A stretch of DNA of 64,000 bases from Streptomyces sp. NBC_01224 (GCF_036002945.1 NZ_CP108529.1:2852001-2916000), one strand, 5' to 3'. Shown: positions 35,182 through 42,375, counted from the stretch's first letter. A program made the numbers and translations. The notes: a model not told the origin generated them from the sequence alone.

Positions 35182-35200
35182 TTACGGGACAGCCCTTAGG
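35182..35200 (-). repeat. Right inverted repeat of the insertion sequence
   Basis: TTACGGGACAGCCCTTAGG, the exact reverse complement of 33866-33884. Confidence 0.88.
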
Positions 35201-35329
35201 CCAGGGGCTGGGCTTGGACGACTGCCCCGAATGCCAAGACATGGCCGTGAAATTCTTCGACGCAAATCGCCGTGGACTTGCCGCCCGACGGCACGGGCGA
35301 GAAGGCTGACAGACGACCCAGGGACCTCA

Positions 35330-35569
35330 TCACGGGTCCATCCACGTTCGCCAAGGCCTGGTGATCAGCTCACGGTACGTATGGTGGGAGGGATTGCGCC
35401 CCGAGTGCGAGAGAGCCCATCCCTGCGGGGCGCCCCAGTCCTCCGCTGTAGCCGAGGTCTCTCCGCAGACGACGCACAGCATGGCGTACGTCTGCGGTTC
35501 GGCATCCGGTTCCTGGTTCGGCGCGAGGGTCCACTGGACATGCCTCACGATGGCCCGGGGCCCGCTCAT
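35330..35569 (-). CDS. DUF7848-like small protein
   Basis: A 79-residue protein (MSGPRAIVRHVQWTLAPNQE). It has the layout of the small Streptomyces DUF7848 family: a short beta segment, a CVVCG pair, then HSGRNPSHHTYRELITRPWR. The two cysteines and the following histidines could bind a metal, but this is inference. Function unknown. Its ATG overlaps the stop of the preceding small gene by four bases (ATGA), so both are made together. The longer upstream frame is a shadow. It is the last gene of a leftward set led by an XRE regulator. Confidence 0.65.
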   Translation of the reverse strand: MSGPRAIVRHVQWTLAPNQEPDAEPQTYAMLCVVCGETSATAEDWGAPQGWALSHSGRNPSHHTYRELITRPWRTWMDP

Positions 35570-35796
35570 GCTCCGCGCCTGGATTCGGCATTGAGAGCAG
35601 CGAGGCGAACGGTCAGCTCCTGGCGCGAGGAGAGCATCTCGATGCCGTCCGGCTCGGCCTCCCACGACAGTCCGCCGCTGATCGGGCGGAGCTGGATGAG
35701 CCCGCCGATGGTGCCCATCACGACGCCGAAGCGATCGGTCTTCGTGTCCTTGACTACCGCCCCGATCCGGGGCCCGGCCTGCTGGTTGTTCGCCAT
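35566..35796 (-). CDS. Small conserved Streptomyces protein, function unknown
   Basis: A 76-residue protein, MANNQQAGPRIGAVVKDTKT..., with the pattern DRFGVVMGTIGGLIQLRPISGGLSWEAEPDGIEML. It looks like a single small beta-barrel (SH3/KOW-like) followed by a short helix. Similar short proteins recur in Streptomyces beside XRE regulators and DUF7848 genes, from memory. No enzyme motif is present. It overlaps the next gene by four bases and lies 94 bases after the XRE regulator on the same strand. Confidence 0.65.
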   Translation of the reverse strand: MANNQQAGPRIGAVVKDTKTDRFGVVMGTIGGLIQLRPISGGLSWEAEPDGIEMLSSRQELTVRLAALNAESRRGA

Positions 35797-35890
35797 GCCG
35801 AAGACGCTATGCGGGCACAATGTGCCGAACCAGACACGGTCTGTGGCATTCTCCCGGCCGCCGAGAAGGATGCACCACGCTCCGTAGTAA

Positions 35891-37123
35891 CTACCCGGCG
35901 ATGCCCAGGTGAACTGCCATGTCACGCATATCTGCTGTGAGGGTACGCTTCCGTCCGGCCAGAATGTCGCCCATGATGTAGCGGGCCATCTGCTGGTGCC
36001 TGAGCCACTCGGGAGAAGCCCTCCTGATGGTGTTCAGCTCGTCCATGGCATCCTGGTGGGAGCCGAGCATCGCGTGGGCCCTGGCGACGTCGAGACGGTG
36101 CCGGTCCCAGTTGTTCGCGCTCGGCCGCCCGAACTTCTTCAGCGCCTTGCGGCTCAGAGTTCCCTCATCGGCCCGGCTAAGCACTCCGCGGGCGTCACCG
36201 ATGAGGGAGAGATCCTCGATCGCCTTCATCTCGGCCGTGACGGGCCCGAAGGTGGTCCAGTGCTCCTGGAAGTCGATGTGCTCGACGTCCAGGGCCGAGG
36301 CTGCGGTCGCGGTCATGCGCCGGGCTTCCTTGGCAACCTCAGGACGGTTGTTCCGCATCGCCGCAGCGGCTACGCGCTGACACAGCTCCCCCCAGACGGC
36401 GAGCTGGCCCGGCAAGGCGTTGGACATACGCGGCTCCACCTCGGCGGCCGTGACGGTGGCGAGGTGTTCGACTTCGTCGAACCTGTCCTGCCGCAGAAGG
36501 AGCCAGCCCATACCGACGACCCCGGTGGCCGCAAGGAGAGTCCGGCCGGTCTCCCTCGCGTCCCTGATGCCGTGTGACAGGGCGTGGTAGGCCATGTCGT
36601 AGCGCCGAACCTGGGTGAGGTACTTGCCCGTCAGGAGGAAGGCACTGGCCCTGACCATGATGGCTCTCTGTCGCGGCTCCCCCGCGTCGCTGAGCACGAC
36701 GGCGGCCTCGGCGGCGCGAAGGATGCCCGGCAGGCGCTTTGCGACGGAGTCGTAACGGTCGGCTTGGTACAGGGCGTGCGAGTCGTCGATGTCCCGCCGG
36801 ATGGAAGCGAGGCCGACTGCCCCTTCAGGTTCTACGAGAACCTCGGAGAGACCGACCGGCGGCATGAGCGCGCGGCGTAGTTCCATGAGGCGGACGCTGT
36901 CACCTTCGTCCCCACGGACAGGCTCGGGAGCTGCGGTCTCGAAGAGGCTGGATGTGGTGGTGCCAAGTGCCCTGGCGAGTATGTGAAGTGTCTCGACCCG
37001 CACACTTCCACCTTGCTCGGCTTTTCGAACGACCCCCAGAGAAAGACCCGCCTGCTCGGCGAGCTGTTCCTGGCTCAGGCCGGCGCGACGCCGGAAGTTA
37101 CGAATGTTCTCGGACAGCGGCAT
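35891..37123 (-). CDS. XRE-family regulator with TPR-like C-terminal domain
   Basis: A 410-residue regulator. Residues 5-60 form a Cro/C1 helix-turn-helix (IRNFRRRAGLSQEQLAEQAGLSLGVVRKAEQG). The rest is helical with TPR-like pairs, for instance RYDMAYHALSHGIRDARETG and HRLDVARAHAMLGSHQDAMDEL, ending in GDILAGRKRTLTADMRDMAVHLGIAG. Such proteins often sense peptides or control development and mobile elements in Streptomyces. The ATG has an exceptional ribosome site: GGAGGTGATCC seven bases upstream matches the 3' end of 16S rRNA over 11 bases. The two small genes downstream are probably in the same operon. Confidence 0.85.
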   Translation of the reverse strand: MPLSENIRNFRRRAGLSQEQLAEQAGLSLGVVRKAEQGGSVRVETLHILARALGTTTSSLFETAAPEPVRGDEGDSVRLMELRRALMPPVGLSEVLVEPEGAVGLASIRRDIDDSHALYQADRYDSVAKRLPGILRAAEAAVVLSDAGEPRQRAIMVRASAFLLTGKYLTQVRRYDMAYHALSHGIRDARETGRTLLAATGVVGMGWLLLRQDRFDEVEHLATVTAAEVEPRMSNALPGQLAVWGELCQRVAAAAMRNNRPEVAKEARRMTATAASALDVEHIDFQEHWTTFGPVTAEMKAIEDLSLIGDARGVLSRADEGTLSRKALKKFGRPSANNWDRHRLDVARAHAMLGSHQDAMDELNTIRRASPEWLRHQQMARYIMGDILAGRKRTLTADMRDMAVHLGIAG

Positions 37124-37124
37124 G

Positions 37125-37135
37125 GGATCACCTCC
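37125..37135 (-). promoter_or_regulatory. Extended Shine-Dalgarno site of the XRE gene
   Basis: On the minus strand GGAGGTGATCC, fully complementary to the 16S 3' end (GGATCACCTCC), with the GGAGG core seven bases before the ATG. Much longer than the four to six base pairing seen at most genes here. Confidence 0.75.
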
Positions 37136-37425
37136 CTTTCAGCGTAAGCCCGTTGGGATCGGCGAGAGGACGACGTCCGTCAATTGGTCGTCGGTGGGTG
37201 AGAAGCCGTACTTCAGGCAGATGGCGGAGACGACAGTCCGCGGGCCATGCCGACGGGGCGCCGTTCAAGGAACGGCGCAGCAATTCAGTGAGCCAATTCC
37301 AACCTCACGCCGACCTGGCGAGATGGAGGGCGAGTACGGCACTGACCAGGTCTGTGATCCAGTTGGTGCTGCACCGTAGTTCGCGAAGGAGACGCCGGGG
37401 CGCACGGTCGTGGCATGCGCCATCC
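37136..37425. other. Intergenic region upstream of the XRE gene
   Basis: About 290 bases. It should hold the XRE promoter and the 3' trailer of the small-gene row. A direct GCC/CGG-rich stretch is visible but no clear operator or gene. Confidence 0.4.
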
Positions 37426-37746
37426 TCAGCGTGTCTTCAGGCCGCGGTCTTCGAGTTCGTCCGCGCACTCCTCCGGCACCGCCACGTCCGTGACTGTGCT
37501 CTGGTACGCAGGGTTCGCGGACGGGTTGAGCGCTTCCTGCTGCTCGTGCTTGGCCTCGGCGCGGGCTTGTTCGATGGCGTCGGCGATCTCCTGGCAGTCG
37601 ACGGCGTACGTGTCTGTCGGCGTCGGCTCCTCGGCGGGGGACACCGGCTTGTCCGTGTACGGCTCGGCGTTGAGGGCGGAGGTGGCGGCGATGCCGACCA
37701 GGCACAGCCCCGCCCAGGCGGCAATGATCTGCCGGCGGGCGCTCAA
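37426..37746 (-). CDS. Small membrane-anchored or secreted protein, function unknown
   Basis: A 106-residue protein: positively charged start (MSARRQ), one hydrophobic segment (residues 6-26, IIAAWAGLCLVGIAATSAL), a Pro/Thr/Glu linker, a helix rich in Ala, Glu and Gln (EIADAIEQARAEAKHEQQEAL) and two cysteines outside (in VDCQE and EECAD) that could form a disulfide. The likely start is TTG at 37746, overlapping the stop of the 26-residue ORF upstream; this explains why no ATG is found. No family recognised. The gene lies in an accessory stretch with other tiny ORFs on the same strand. Confidence 0.55.
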   Translation of the reverse strand: MSARRQIIAAWAGLCLVGIAATSALNAEPYTDKPVSPAEEPTPTDTYAVDCQEIADAIEQARAEAKHEQQEALNPSANPAYQSTVTDVAVPEECADELEDRGLKTR

Positions 37747-37823
37747 GAGCCGGCCATTCCGACCGTTGGGCCAACGGCGTTGATCACGGTGGAGGTGAGC
37801 ATCGCGGTACACGCGGCCTTCAT
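37743..37823 (-). CDS. 26-residue ORF coupled to the small membrane protein
   Basis: MKAACTAMLTSTVINAVGPT plus six residues. It has an AAAGGG ribosome site about seven bases before ATG, strongly G/C third positions, and its TGA overlaps the TTG start of the next gene. It could be a real micropeptide or a leader whose translation opens the downstream start. Confidence 0.45.
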   Translation of the reverse strand: MKAACTAMLTSTVINAVGPTVGMAGS

Positions 37824-38037
37824 CGGAGCCCTTTCTCAAGGGGTCGGTGCAGTGAGCTGTTTCCGACCTGATTGCCAGCGAACCGAGTTGACGCCGAGCC
37901 GAGCGCGGGAAGGGACGAAGCGCCTGGTAGATGGGTTGTCGACCCAGATCAACCTGTCCGCCCGGAGCATCGCGTGCTTGTCTACCCACCAGGGCTCGAT
38001 CTGTCCAGTTCCACCCTTCGAGTCCTGTCCGGTCTGC

Positions 38038-38166
38038 TCAGCGCCCGGCGTCGCGAACGGCCAACTCCTCGATCAAAGCGCCGAGATGTGCGCGGAAGAT
38101 GCCGGTGAAGGCGGCATGGGACAAGGCCGCGCGGGCCCACTTCTTGGTCACACTCGAAGAACTCAT
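38038..38166 (-). CDS. 42-residue ORF, function unknown
   Basis: MSSSSVTKKWARAALSHAAF, then TGIFRAHLGALIEELAVRDAGR. GGGGGAC lies about nine bases before the ATG and codon use fits this genome (GCC, CGC, ATC, TTC). The product would be a basic amphipathic helix-rich peptide. It lies on the same strand as the two small genes to its left, separated by about 215 bases. It may also be the residue of a longer lost gene. Confidence 0.35.
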   Translation of the reverse strand: MSSSSVTKKWARAALSHAAFTGIFRAHLGALIEELAVRDAGR

Positions 38167-38750
38167 ACGGCCGTCCCCCGTTACGGCTTGGGTTTCCTCA
38201 CATCTCGCGAATCCGACATCGCACGAGCAGACACAATGAGCCGAAACGTTGATCGCCATCGGGGGTGGGCACGTGTCGCTGAGAACGAAATCAGTCTGGC
38301 CAACACAATGCGGCCTACTGGTCGCAAGGTTGCGAAATACCACGACCGGGCGGTGGCCACGTCTGGCTCCGCCGGTCGAACAGCGCTGCCCCGCGGCTCG
38401 GAATCCGAGTTCCGGGCTTCGAGGGTCGGGGTTCGAGCTCCGGGATCGGCTGGTTCACTCTTTCGTGGATACGAGGAGAGGGCTGGGTCCGACGCTTGAG
38501 CTTCGGGATCCGGGCGTCGGAATCCGGGCCCCGGGATTCGAGCGCTCTTGGTCAACCGGTAGGCGAAAGAAGGGGGTTGGGCAAACCTCCCCGTCCTCCC
38601 TGACCCGCCACGGCCAGCAAGTACGACTAATCTTGACCAGCTTGCGGCGCGCTGGTGCGGCTGCTTACGGTGCCCCCAACGAACGACCCCGACGCGGTGT
38701 TGGAAGCACCAGGCCGGGGTCTCACCCCAAGATCGAACGAGAGCGATCCT
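38167..38750. other. Non-coding stretch with degenerate GGAATCCG/TTCGAG repeats
   Basis: No gene with good codon use is seen. Between 38398 and 38540 short motifs recur: TCGGAATCCG at 38398-38407 and 38517-38526, with several TTCGAG/TTCGGG and CCGGGAT copies between. The stretch lies upstream of the winged-helix gene. Confidence 0.4.
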
Positions 38751-39812
38751 GTGGCTACCGAGAACCTTAGCCCTGCCCTGCATACGCCCGCATCCTCACA
38801 CCCGTACGCGAAAGCCAGCCGCGGCTATGGCAAGCGGTCCGCACCCGACCAACGCCCCGCGCGCGCCGACGACTTCATGCTGCTGCCCGAGCGGGAGCGG
38901 TACATCGCCGGGTACGTCGACCATCTGCCCGAAGGTGCGGCCATGGACATCAAGTCGCTGGCCAAGAGCATCCCCCTGTACGGGCAGATGGCCGTCGGCA
39001 GCGCCCTCAGGGCCCTGGGAGTGGCCGGTCACCTGCGGCACGCTCAGTGCCGGGTCGAGCAGCGCGGCCAGGTCCGCTGGGTCACCCGCACCTTCTGGTC
39101 CCGCACTGCCAGGGACAATGAATGGTGGGGCGCCTTCCTGGACGCCGAGAACGACCGGGCCCCCCAGGAAGCAGCCGCAACCACCGCTCCCCCGCCGCCG
39201 CTCCGGGTCCCCGCGGAAGCACCCGCTCCCCAAGCCGGGGCACAACCGCCGACCCCGGCCCCCGTGACACCGGCCGAGCCCGCAGCGCAGCCCGCCTCGA
39301 CCGGTCCCGTACCCGTCGTACCGCAGCAGCGAACCCCCGAACCGGCCCTGGGGCAGCCCTCGCCCGCGTACCTCGCCCTGGCCCGACTTGGCCGGCTCGA
39401 ACCGCGCCTGGCCCTCTCGGCCGCCGACTGCGCCATCCTGGAACCACTGGCCACCCAGTGGTTCGCCCGGGGCGTGGACGCCAACTACCTCACCCACGCC
39501 CTCACCTCCGGCCTCCCCACCCGGGTCGACTCCCCCATCGGCTTCGTACGCCGCCGCCTCAACGACAAGATCCCACCCGACCTGCCCACCACCCGGACAC
39601 CGGCCATGCCGGGTACTCCCGTCCGGCGCCTGATGGTGGAATGCACCGAATGCGGCACACCCGGCCCATCCGAAGCACTCCCCGACGGCCTCTGCCGCCC
39701 CTGCCGCAAACCCGACCCGGACCCCGCAAGCGAGCAGGCCACCGGAGCCAACGCCGAACGCAACGTCGGCAGCCTCGTCGCCGAACTCCGGGGCATGCTC
39801 AAACACCCCTGA
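38751..39812 (+). CDS. Winged-helix (MarR-like) protein with Pro-rich linker and C-terminal zinc-ribbon-like motif
   Basis: A 353-residue protein starting at GTG (VATENLSPALHTP). Residues 40-130 form a winged-helix unit seen in Streptomyces proteins annotated as MarR family: DDFMLLPERERYIAGYVDHLPEGAAMDIKSLAKSIPLYGQMAVGSALRALGVAGHLRHA, then WVTRTFWSRTARDNEWW. A Pro/Ala-rich linker (about 140-215) follows, then a helical block (LARLGRLEPRLALSAADCAILEPLATQWFARGVD) resembling a second helix-turn-helix, and a CTECG...CRPC cysteine set near residues 305-325 that could bind zinc. Likely a DNA-binding protein; targets unknown. The start has only weak ribosome pairing and an ATG at 38655 is an alternative. 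Confidence 0.65.
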   Translation: MATENLSPALHTPASSHPYAKASRGYGKRSAPDQRPARADDFMLLPERERYIAGYVDHLPEGAAMDIKSLAKSIPLYGQMAVGSALRALGVAGHLRHAQCRVEQRGQVRWVTRTFWSRTARDNEWWGAFLDAENDRAPQEAAATTAPPPPLRVPAEAPAPQAGAQPPTPAPVTPAEPAAQPASTGPVPVVPQQRTPEPALGQPSPAYLALARLGRLEPRLALSAADCAILEPLATQWFARGVDANYLTHALTSGLPTRVDSPIGFVRRRLNDKIPPDLPTTRTPAMPGTPVRRLMVECTECGTPGPSEALPDGLCRPCRKPDPDPASEQATGANAERNVGSLVAELRGMLKHP

Positions 39813-40277
39813 CACGACGGCCTCGCAGACGACCGGACCACGCGCATCCGGGCGGTGCGCGACCCCGAGAAGCTCCGGCCGTCGACCGTGCAGCACGGCC
39901 CTGGGGCGGGGCCCGGCCGACCAAGGACACCAGGCGCCTGGCGCCTGGCGCCCTGGCCCCGTCACCCTCCGGGAGCAAAGGGCCTCCGACCAGGGCGCGC
40001 AATTGCAACATCAGGGCCTCCTGGCGCGCTCGACGGTCTTCGACAACCCCGAGCCGCACCAGAGGCCCTGTCTCCATGCCCACCCGGACCCAACACCAGC
40101 CGACCGAGCCGCCGCACTCGACCCCACGATCACCATGATGGGCACGACACCGGCTCCTGGCCAGGGCGTGTATCGAGTGCAGCCGGGGGTCGCTCGTAGC
40201 GCACAACCACACCTCGACTACCGGTGCACCACTGCTCCCCCGGCAAGCTCACCGGTCAGGCACCCCACCCACTTCTA
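39813..40277. other. Intergenic region, no gene supported
   Basis: About 465 bases. Open frames on both strands are long but lack the expected codon bias and start sites. A tandem run of three GGCGCC(T/C) heptamers lies at 39933-39953. The right end runs into the TetR operators. Confidence 0.45.
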
Positions 40278-40320
40278 TTGACCGCCTGGTCAACTGAGAT
40301 ACATTGACCGCATGGTCAAT
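40278..40320. promoter_or_regulatory. Two TTGACC-N4-GGTCAA operators, one covering the start codon
   Basis: TTGACCGCCTGGTCAA at 40278-40293 and TTGACCGCATGGTCAA at 40304-40319 (arms extend to ATTGACC/GGTCAAT at 40303-40320). Centre-to-centre distance is 26 bases. The ATG of the membrane-protein gene (40312) is inside the second palindrome. This is a typical TetR-type operator and the TetR gene is the second gene of the operon. Confidence 0.8.
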
Positions 40321-40749
40321 AGCGTTGCAAGAGATGAGCTCGGGTCGGCATCGCTCGCGAGGGTGAAGCGACTGGTAACCGCCTACGTGTTAGTGGCCTT
40401 GGGCACGCTGGTGGCCCTGGCCGTCCTGGCGGTGGCGGCACCGCATCTGGCGACCGACGAGGCATGGGGGCACGCCGTGATCGTCGCCGTGTTCGCGATC
40501 GTGCTGCCCGTGCGAACGCACGCCGCACTCAAAGGGAGTCCCTCCGGCCTTCGTGCACTCACCGTCATCGGGTGTGTCCTGCTGGTGGTGAATCTCGTCG
40601 AGGCCGCGCTGCCTGGCGTCTTCCCTGCGTGGATGCGCGGAGAGATGCTCGTCATCGCCGCGATGATGCTGACCCTTGCGATCCTGTCAATCCGGGTTCG
40701 CCGGAGCAGCCGGCCAGTCGCCGATGACCGGGCCAATGATCCACAGTGA
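40312..40749 (+). CDS. Four-helix membrane protein with a TTA codon
   Basis: A 145-residue integral membrane protein with four hydrophobic segments (about 21-47, 53-73, 81-105 and 108-125) and a short charged tail. No transporter motif recognised. Codon 27 is TTA (40390-40392), the rare leucine codon read by the bldA tRNA in Streptomyces, so translation may be limited to late growth. The ATG lies inside the second operator palindrome, with no room for a ribosome site; the message is probably leaderless. The TetR gene starts four bases after its stop. Confidence 0.75.
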   Translation: MVNSVARDELGSASLARVKRLVTAYVLVALGTLVALAVLAVAAPHLATDEAWGHAVIVAVFAIVLPVRTHAALKGSPSGLRALTVIGCVLLVVNLVEAALPGVFPAWMRGEMLVIAAMMLTLAILSIRVRRSSRPVADDRANDPQ

Positions 40750-40753
40750 CGGC

Positions 40754-41389
40754 ATGACCACTTCGTCCTCACACACCACAAGGCCGGGTGCACGTCGGCA
40801 GCGGCTCGACGAGAATCAACGCCGGGCACAAATCATGACCGCAGCCGTGGAGGAGCTCGCCGACTGCGGCTACGACGGCCTGTCGTTGACTCGCGTTGCC
40901 GAGCGGGCCGGCGTATCCAAGGGCCTCATCTGGCACTACTTCGCCGACAAGGACGACCTGATGGAGTCCACTGCCAGGGCGACGATGACTACCATCCGCG
41001 ACCGCATCGCGGACTCGCTCGACCTGACCGAGCCCGTCCCGGACATCATGCGCGCAGCCCTACGCCGAGCTGCGGCCTTGACCGCCACCCACCAGGGAGA
41101 ACTCACCGCGCTCAACCACATCGTTCACAACCTGCGTCACCCCGATGGCACGCCGCGCCTGACGTCTGACGCCTACGAAGAGACCTACCAAGCACAGGAA
41201 TCGCTGTTCCGACGCGGCCAAGCCGAGGGAACCCTGCGCGACTTCGACACCCGCGTGATGGCCATCACCTACCAAGGGGCGATCGGCGTGATGATCGGAT
41301 ACCTCGGAACCAAGCACCCCCACATCGACCCTGACGACTACGCCGACAAACTCGCGGACATCTTGCTCGCCGGCATCCAGCAAAATTGA
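40754..41389 (+). CDS. TetR-family regulator
   Basis: A 211-residue repressor. The TetR head is clear: ENQRRAQIMTAAVEELADCGYDGLSLTRVAERAGVSKGLIWHYFADKDDLMEST (about 18-72). The C-terminal helical domain would bind a ligand. It is the second gene of a two-gene operon with a small membrane protein, and two matching palindromes lie at the operon start, so autoregulation is likely. The ATG at 40754 is chosen because it follows the previous stop by four bases; an earlier in-frame ATG would overlap the membrane-protein gene. Confidence 0.87.
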   Translation: MTTSSSHTTRPGARRQRLDENQRRAQIMTAAVEELADCGYDGLSLTRVAERAGVSKGLIWHYFADKDDLMESTARATMTTIRDRIADSLDLTEPVPDIMRAALRRAAALTATHQGELTALNHIVHNLRHPDGTPRLTSDAYEETYQAQESLFRRGQAEGTLRDFDTRVMAITYQGAIGVMIGYLGTKHPHIDPDDYADKLADILLAGIQQN

Positions 41390-41424
41390 TCCTGGTGGCG
41401 CAACCCAGGATTCAGCGAGCCATC

Positions 41425-41781
41425 TCACGACATCTCGTTGAACGGCACGAACGCGATGCGTTGTTCAGCGCAGATGTGCAGGAACTCCTTCTGGGCTGGA
41501 CGGGGTGCCCACGCCTGCACGATGAGCGTGCCAAGGTTCTCCGGGGCGGGTGCCTCCAGCGCCTGTCGTCGGGTGGCGTCGAGGAACCGGCGCCAGGCCA
41601 CGGTGACCAGCCAGCCCTTCGGGTCCCGCGGCTGGCCGGCCGGCCAGACGCGTACGGCCTTGACGAGCGCGTCCTGCACGGCGTCCTCGGCCGCCGCGAA
41701 GTCGGCTCCGCGGCGGACGAGGACAGTGAGCACGCTCGGCGTGAGGCTCCTGAGCAGGGCCTCGTTCATCTGGGAGGTCAC
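41425..41781 (-). pseudogene. Chimeric remnant: ECF sigma factor N-terminus joined to a foreign tail
   Basis: The 118-codon frame starts GTG-ACC and reads MNEALLRSLTPSVLTVLVRR...AEDAVQDALVKAVRVWPAGQ...GWLVTVAWRRFLDATR, which is region 2 of an ECF sigma factor of the YCII-associated type. About residue 72 (near 41568) the sigma sequence stops. The last 47 residues, ending QKEFLHICAEQRIAFVPFNEMS, match no sigma region 4; they may come from an aldo/keto reductase (pattern CxExxIxFVPF). An in-frame deletion or rearrangement best explains this. The GTG start overlaps the stop of the upstream YCII gene by four bases (GTGA), the normal arrangement for this sigma class, whose members are about 400 residues. 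Confidence 0.75.
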
Positions 41782-42185
41782 TCCGTGATGGTGGGCGGCG
41801 CGGCCAGGAACGGGCGCACCTCCAGCCACTCGTGGATCGGCTTCCCGCCCGCCCCGGGGGCGGCCGACAGTTCCCCGGCCAGTTCGATGGCGCGCTCGTA
41901 GCTGTCGACGTCGATCACCATCCAGCCGGCGATGAGGTCCTTGGTCTCGGCGAACGGACCGTCGGTGACCGGCGGGCGCCCCTCGCCGTCGTACCGGACC
42001 CACGCTCCCTCGGGGGCGAGCGCCTGACCGTCGACGAACTCGCCTGTCTTCTCCAGCCGGGCCGCGAAGTCGTTCATGTACTGCACGTGCGCCGAGATCT
42101 CCTCCGGCGTCCACTGGTCCATACACACGTCGTTCACCGGAGCCGGGGCGCCGCGGTAGTGCTTGAGCAGCAAGTACTTGGCCAT
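41778..42185 (-). CDS. YCII-related (DGPF-type) protein, sigma-factor partner
   Basis: A 135-residue YCII/DGPF-domain protein: MAKYLLLKHYRGAP, then the hallmark TDGPFAETKDLIAGWMVIDVDSYERAIELA. Such genes almost always lie directly upstream of an ECF sigma factor and are thought to act with it. Here the four-base overlap with the sigma remnant is preserved, but the sigma gene is broken, so this gene may be an orphan. The dimeric ferredoxin-like fold with a conserved Asp and His is expected; biochemical function is unknown. ATG start follows a GAGG site. Confidence 0.85.
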   Translation of the reverse strand: MAKYLLLKHYRGAPAPVNDVCMDQWTPEEISAHVQYMNDFAARLEKTGEFVDGQALAPEGAWVRYDGEGRPPVTDGPFAETKDLIAGWMVIDVDSYERAIELAGELSAAPGAGGKPIHEWLEVRPFLAAPPTITE

Positions 42186-42375
42186 CGTGTTTCTCCTCGA
42201 TGCTGATGCGACCCATTCTCGTCGCGTCCACTGCGAGGACGGAGCCGGCCACAGGTTCTCGACATCGCCGTGCGAAATCGACGTCCGAATTTTTTTGCTC
42301 GCGTAGATGAGCCTCGGTGAGCCGGACCGATGAGTTGTTCGGCGTGGAGGGCATGCACGCCCTCGACGCCCCGCC

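Larger units (their letters stand above)
33870..35196 (+). mobile_element. IS5-family insertion sequence with passenger gene
   Basis: About 1,327 bp bounded by near-terminal inverted repeats. Starting AGGGCTGTCCCGTAA and ending in its reverse complement, it is flanked by a direct TA on each side (33868-33869 and 35197-35198). Removing it plus one TA leaves CCTAGG, so it appears to have entered a CTAG target. It holds a rightward DDE transposase gene and, divergently, a leftward gene of unknown function close to the left end. Confidence 0.85.

Noticed and set aside
33866..35200. Classing the insertion sequence as IS630/Tc1 because of the TA duplication
   Set aside because: The transposase has the IS5/DDE_Tnp_4 layout (VDGT...ADGGY...RIEHVF), not the IS630 one; the TA arises from a CTAG target.
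35231..35887. 218-residue rightward ORF after the insertion sequence
   Set aside because: Antisense to two small coupled genes that match known Streptomyces small families.
39933..39953. Tandem GGCGCC(T/C) heptamers as a possible replication iteron
   Set aside because: Only three copies in very GC-rich DNA and no replication gene nearby.
39799..40212. 137-residue leftward ORF between the winged-helix gene and TetR operators
   Set aside because: Arg/Gly-rich with no recognisable family; a decayed gene is possible but not supported.
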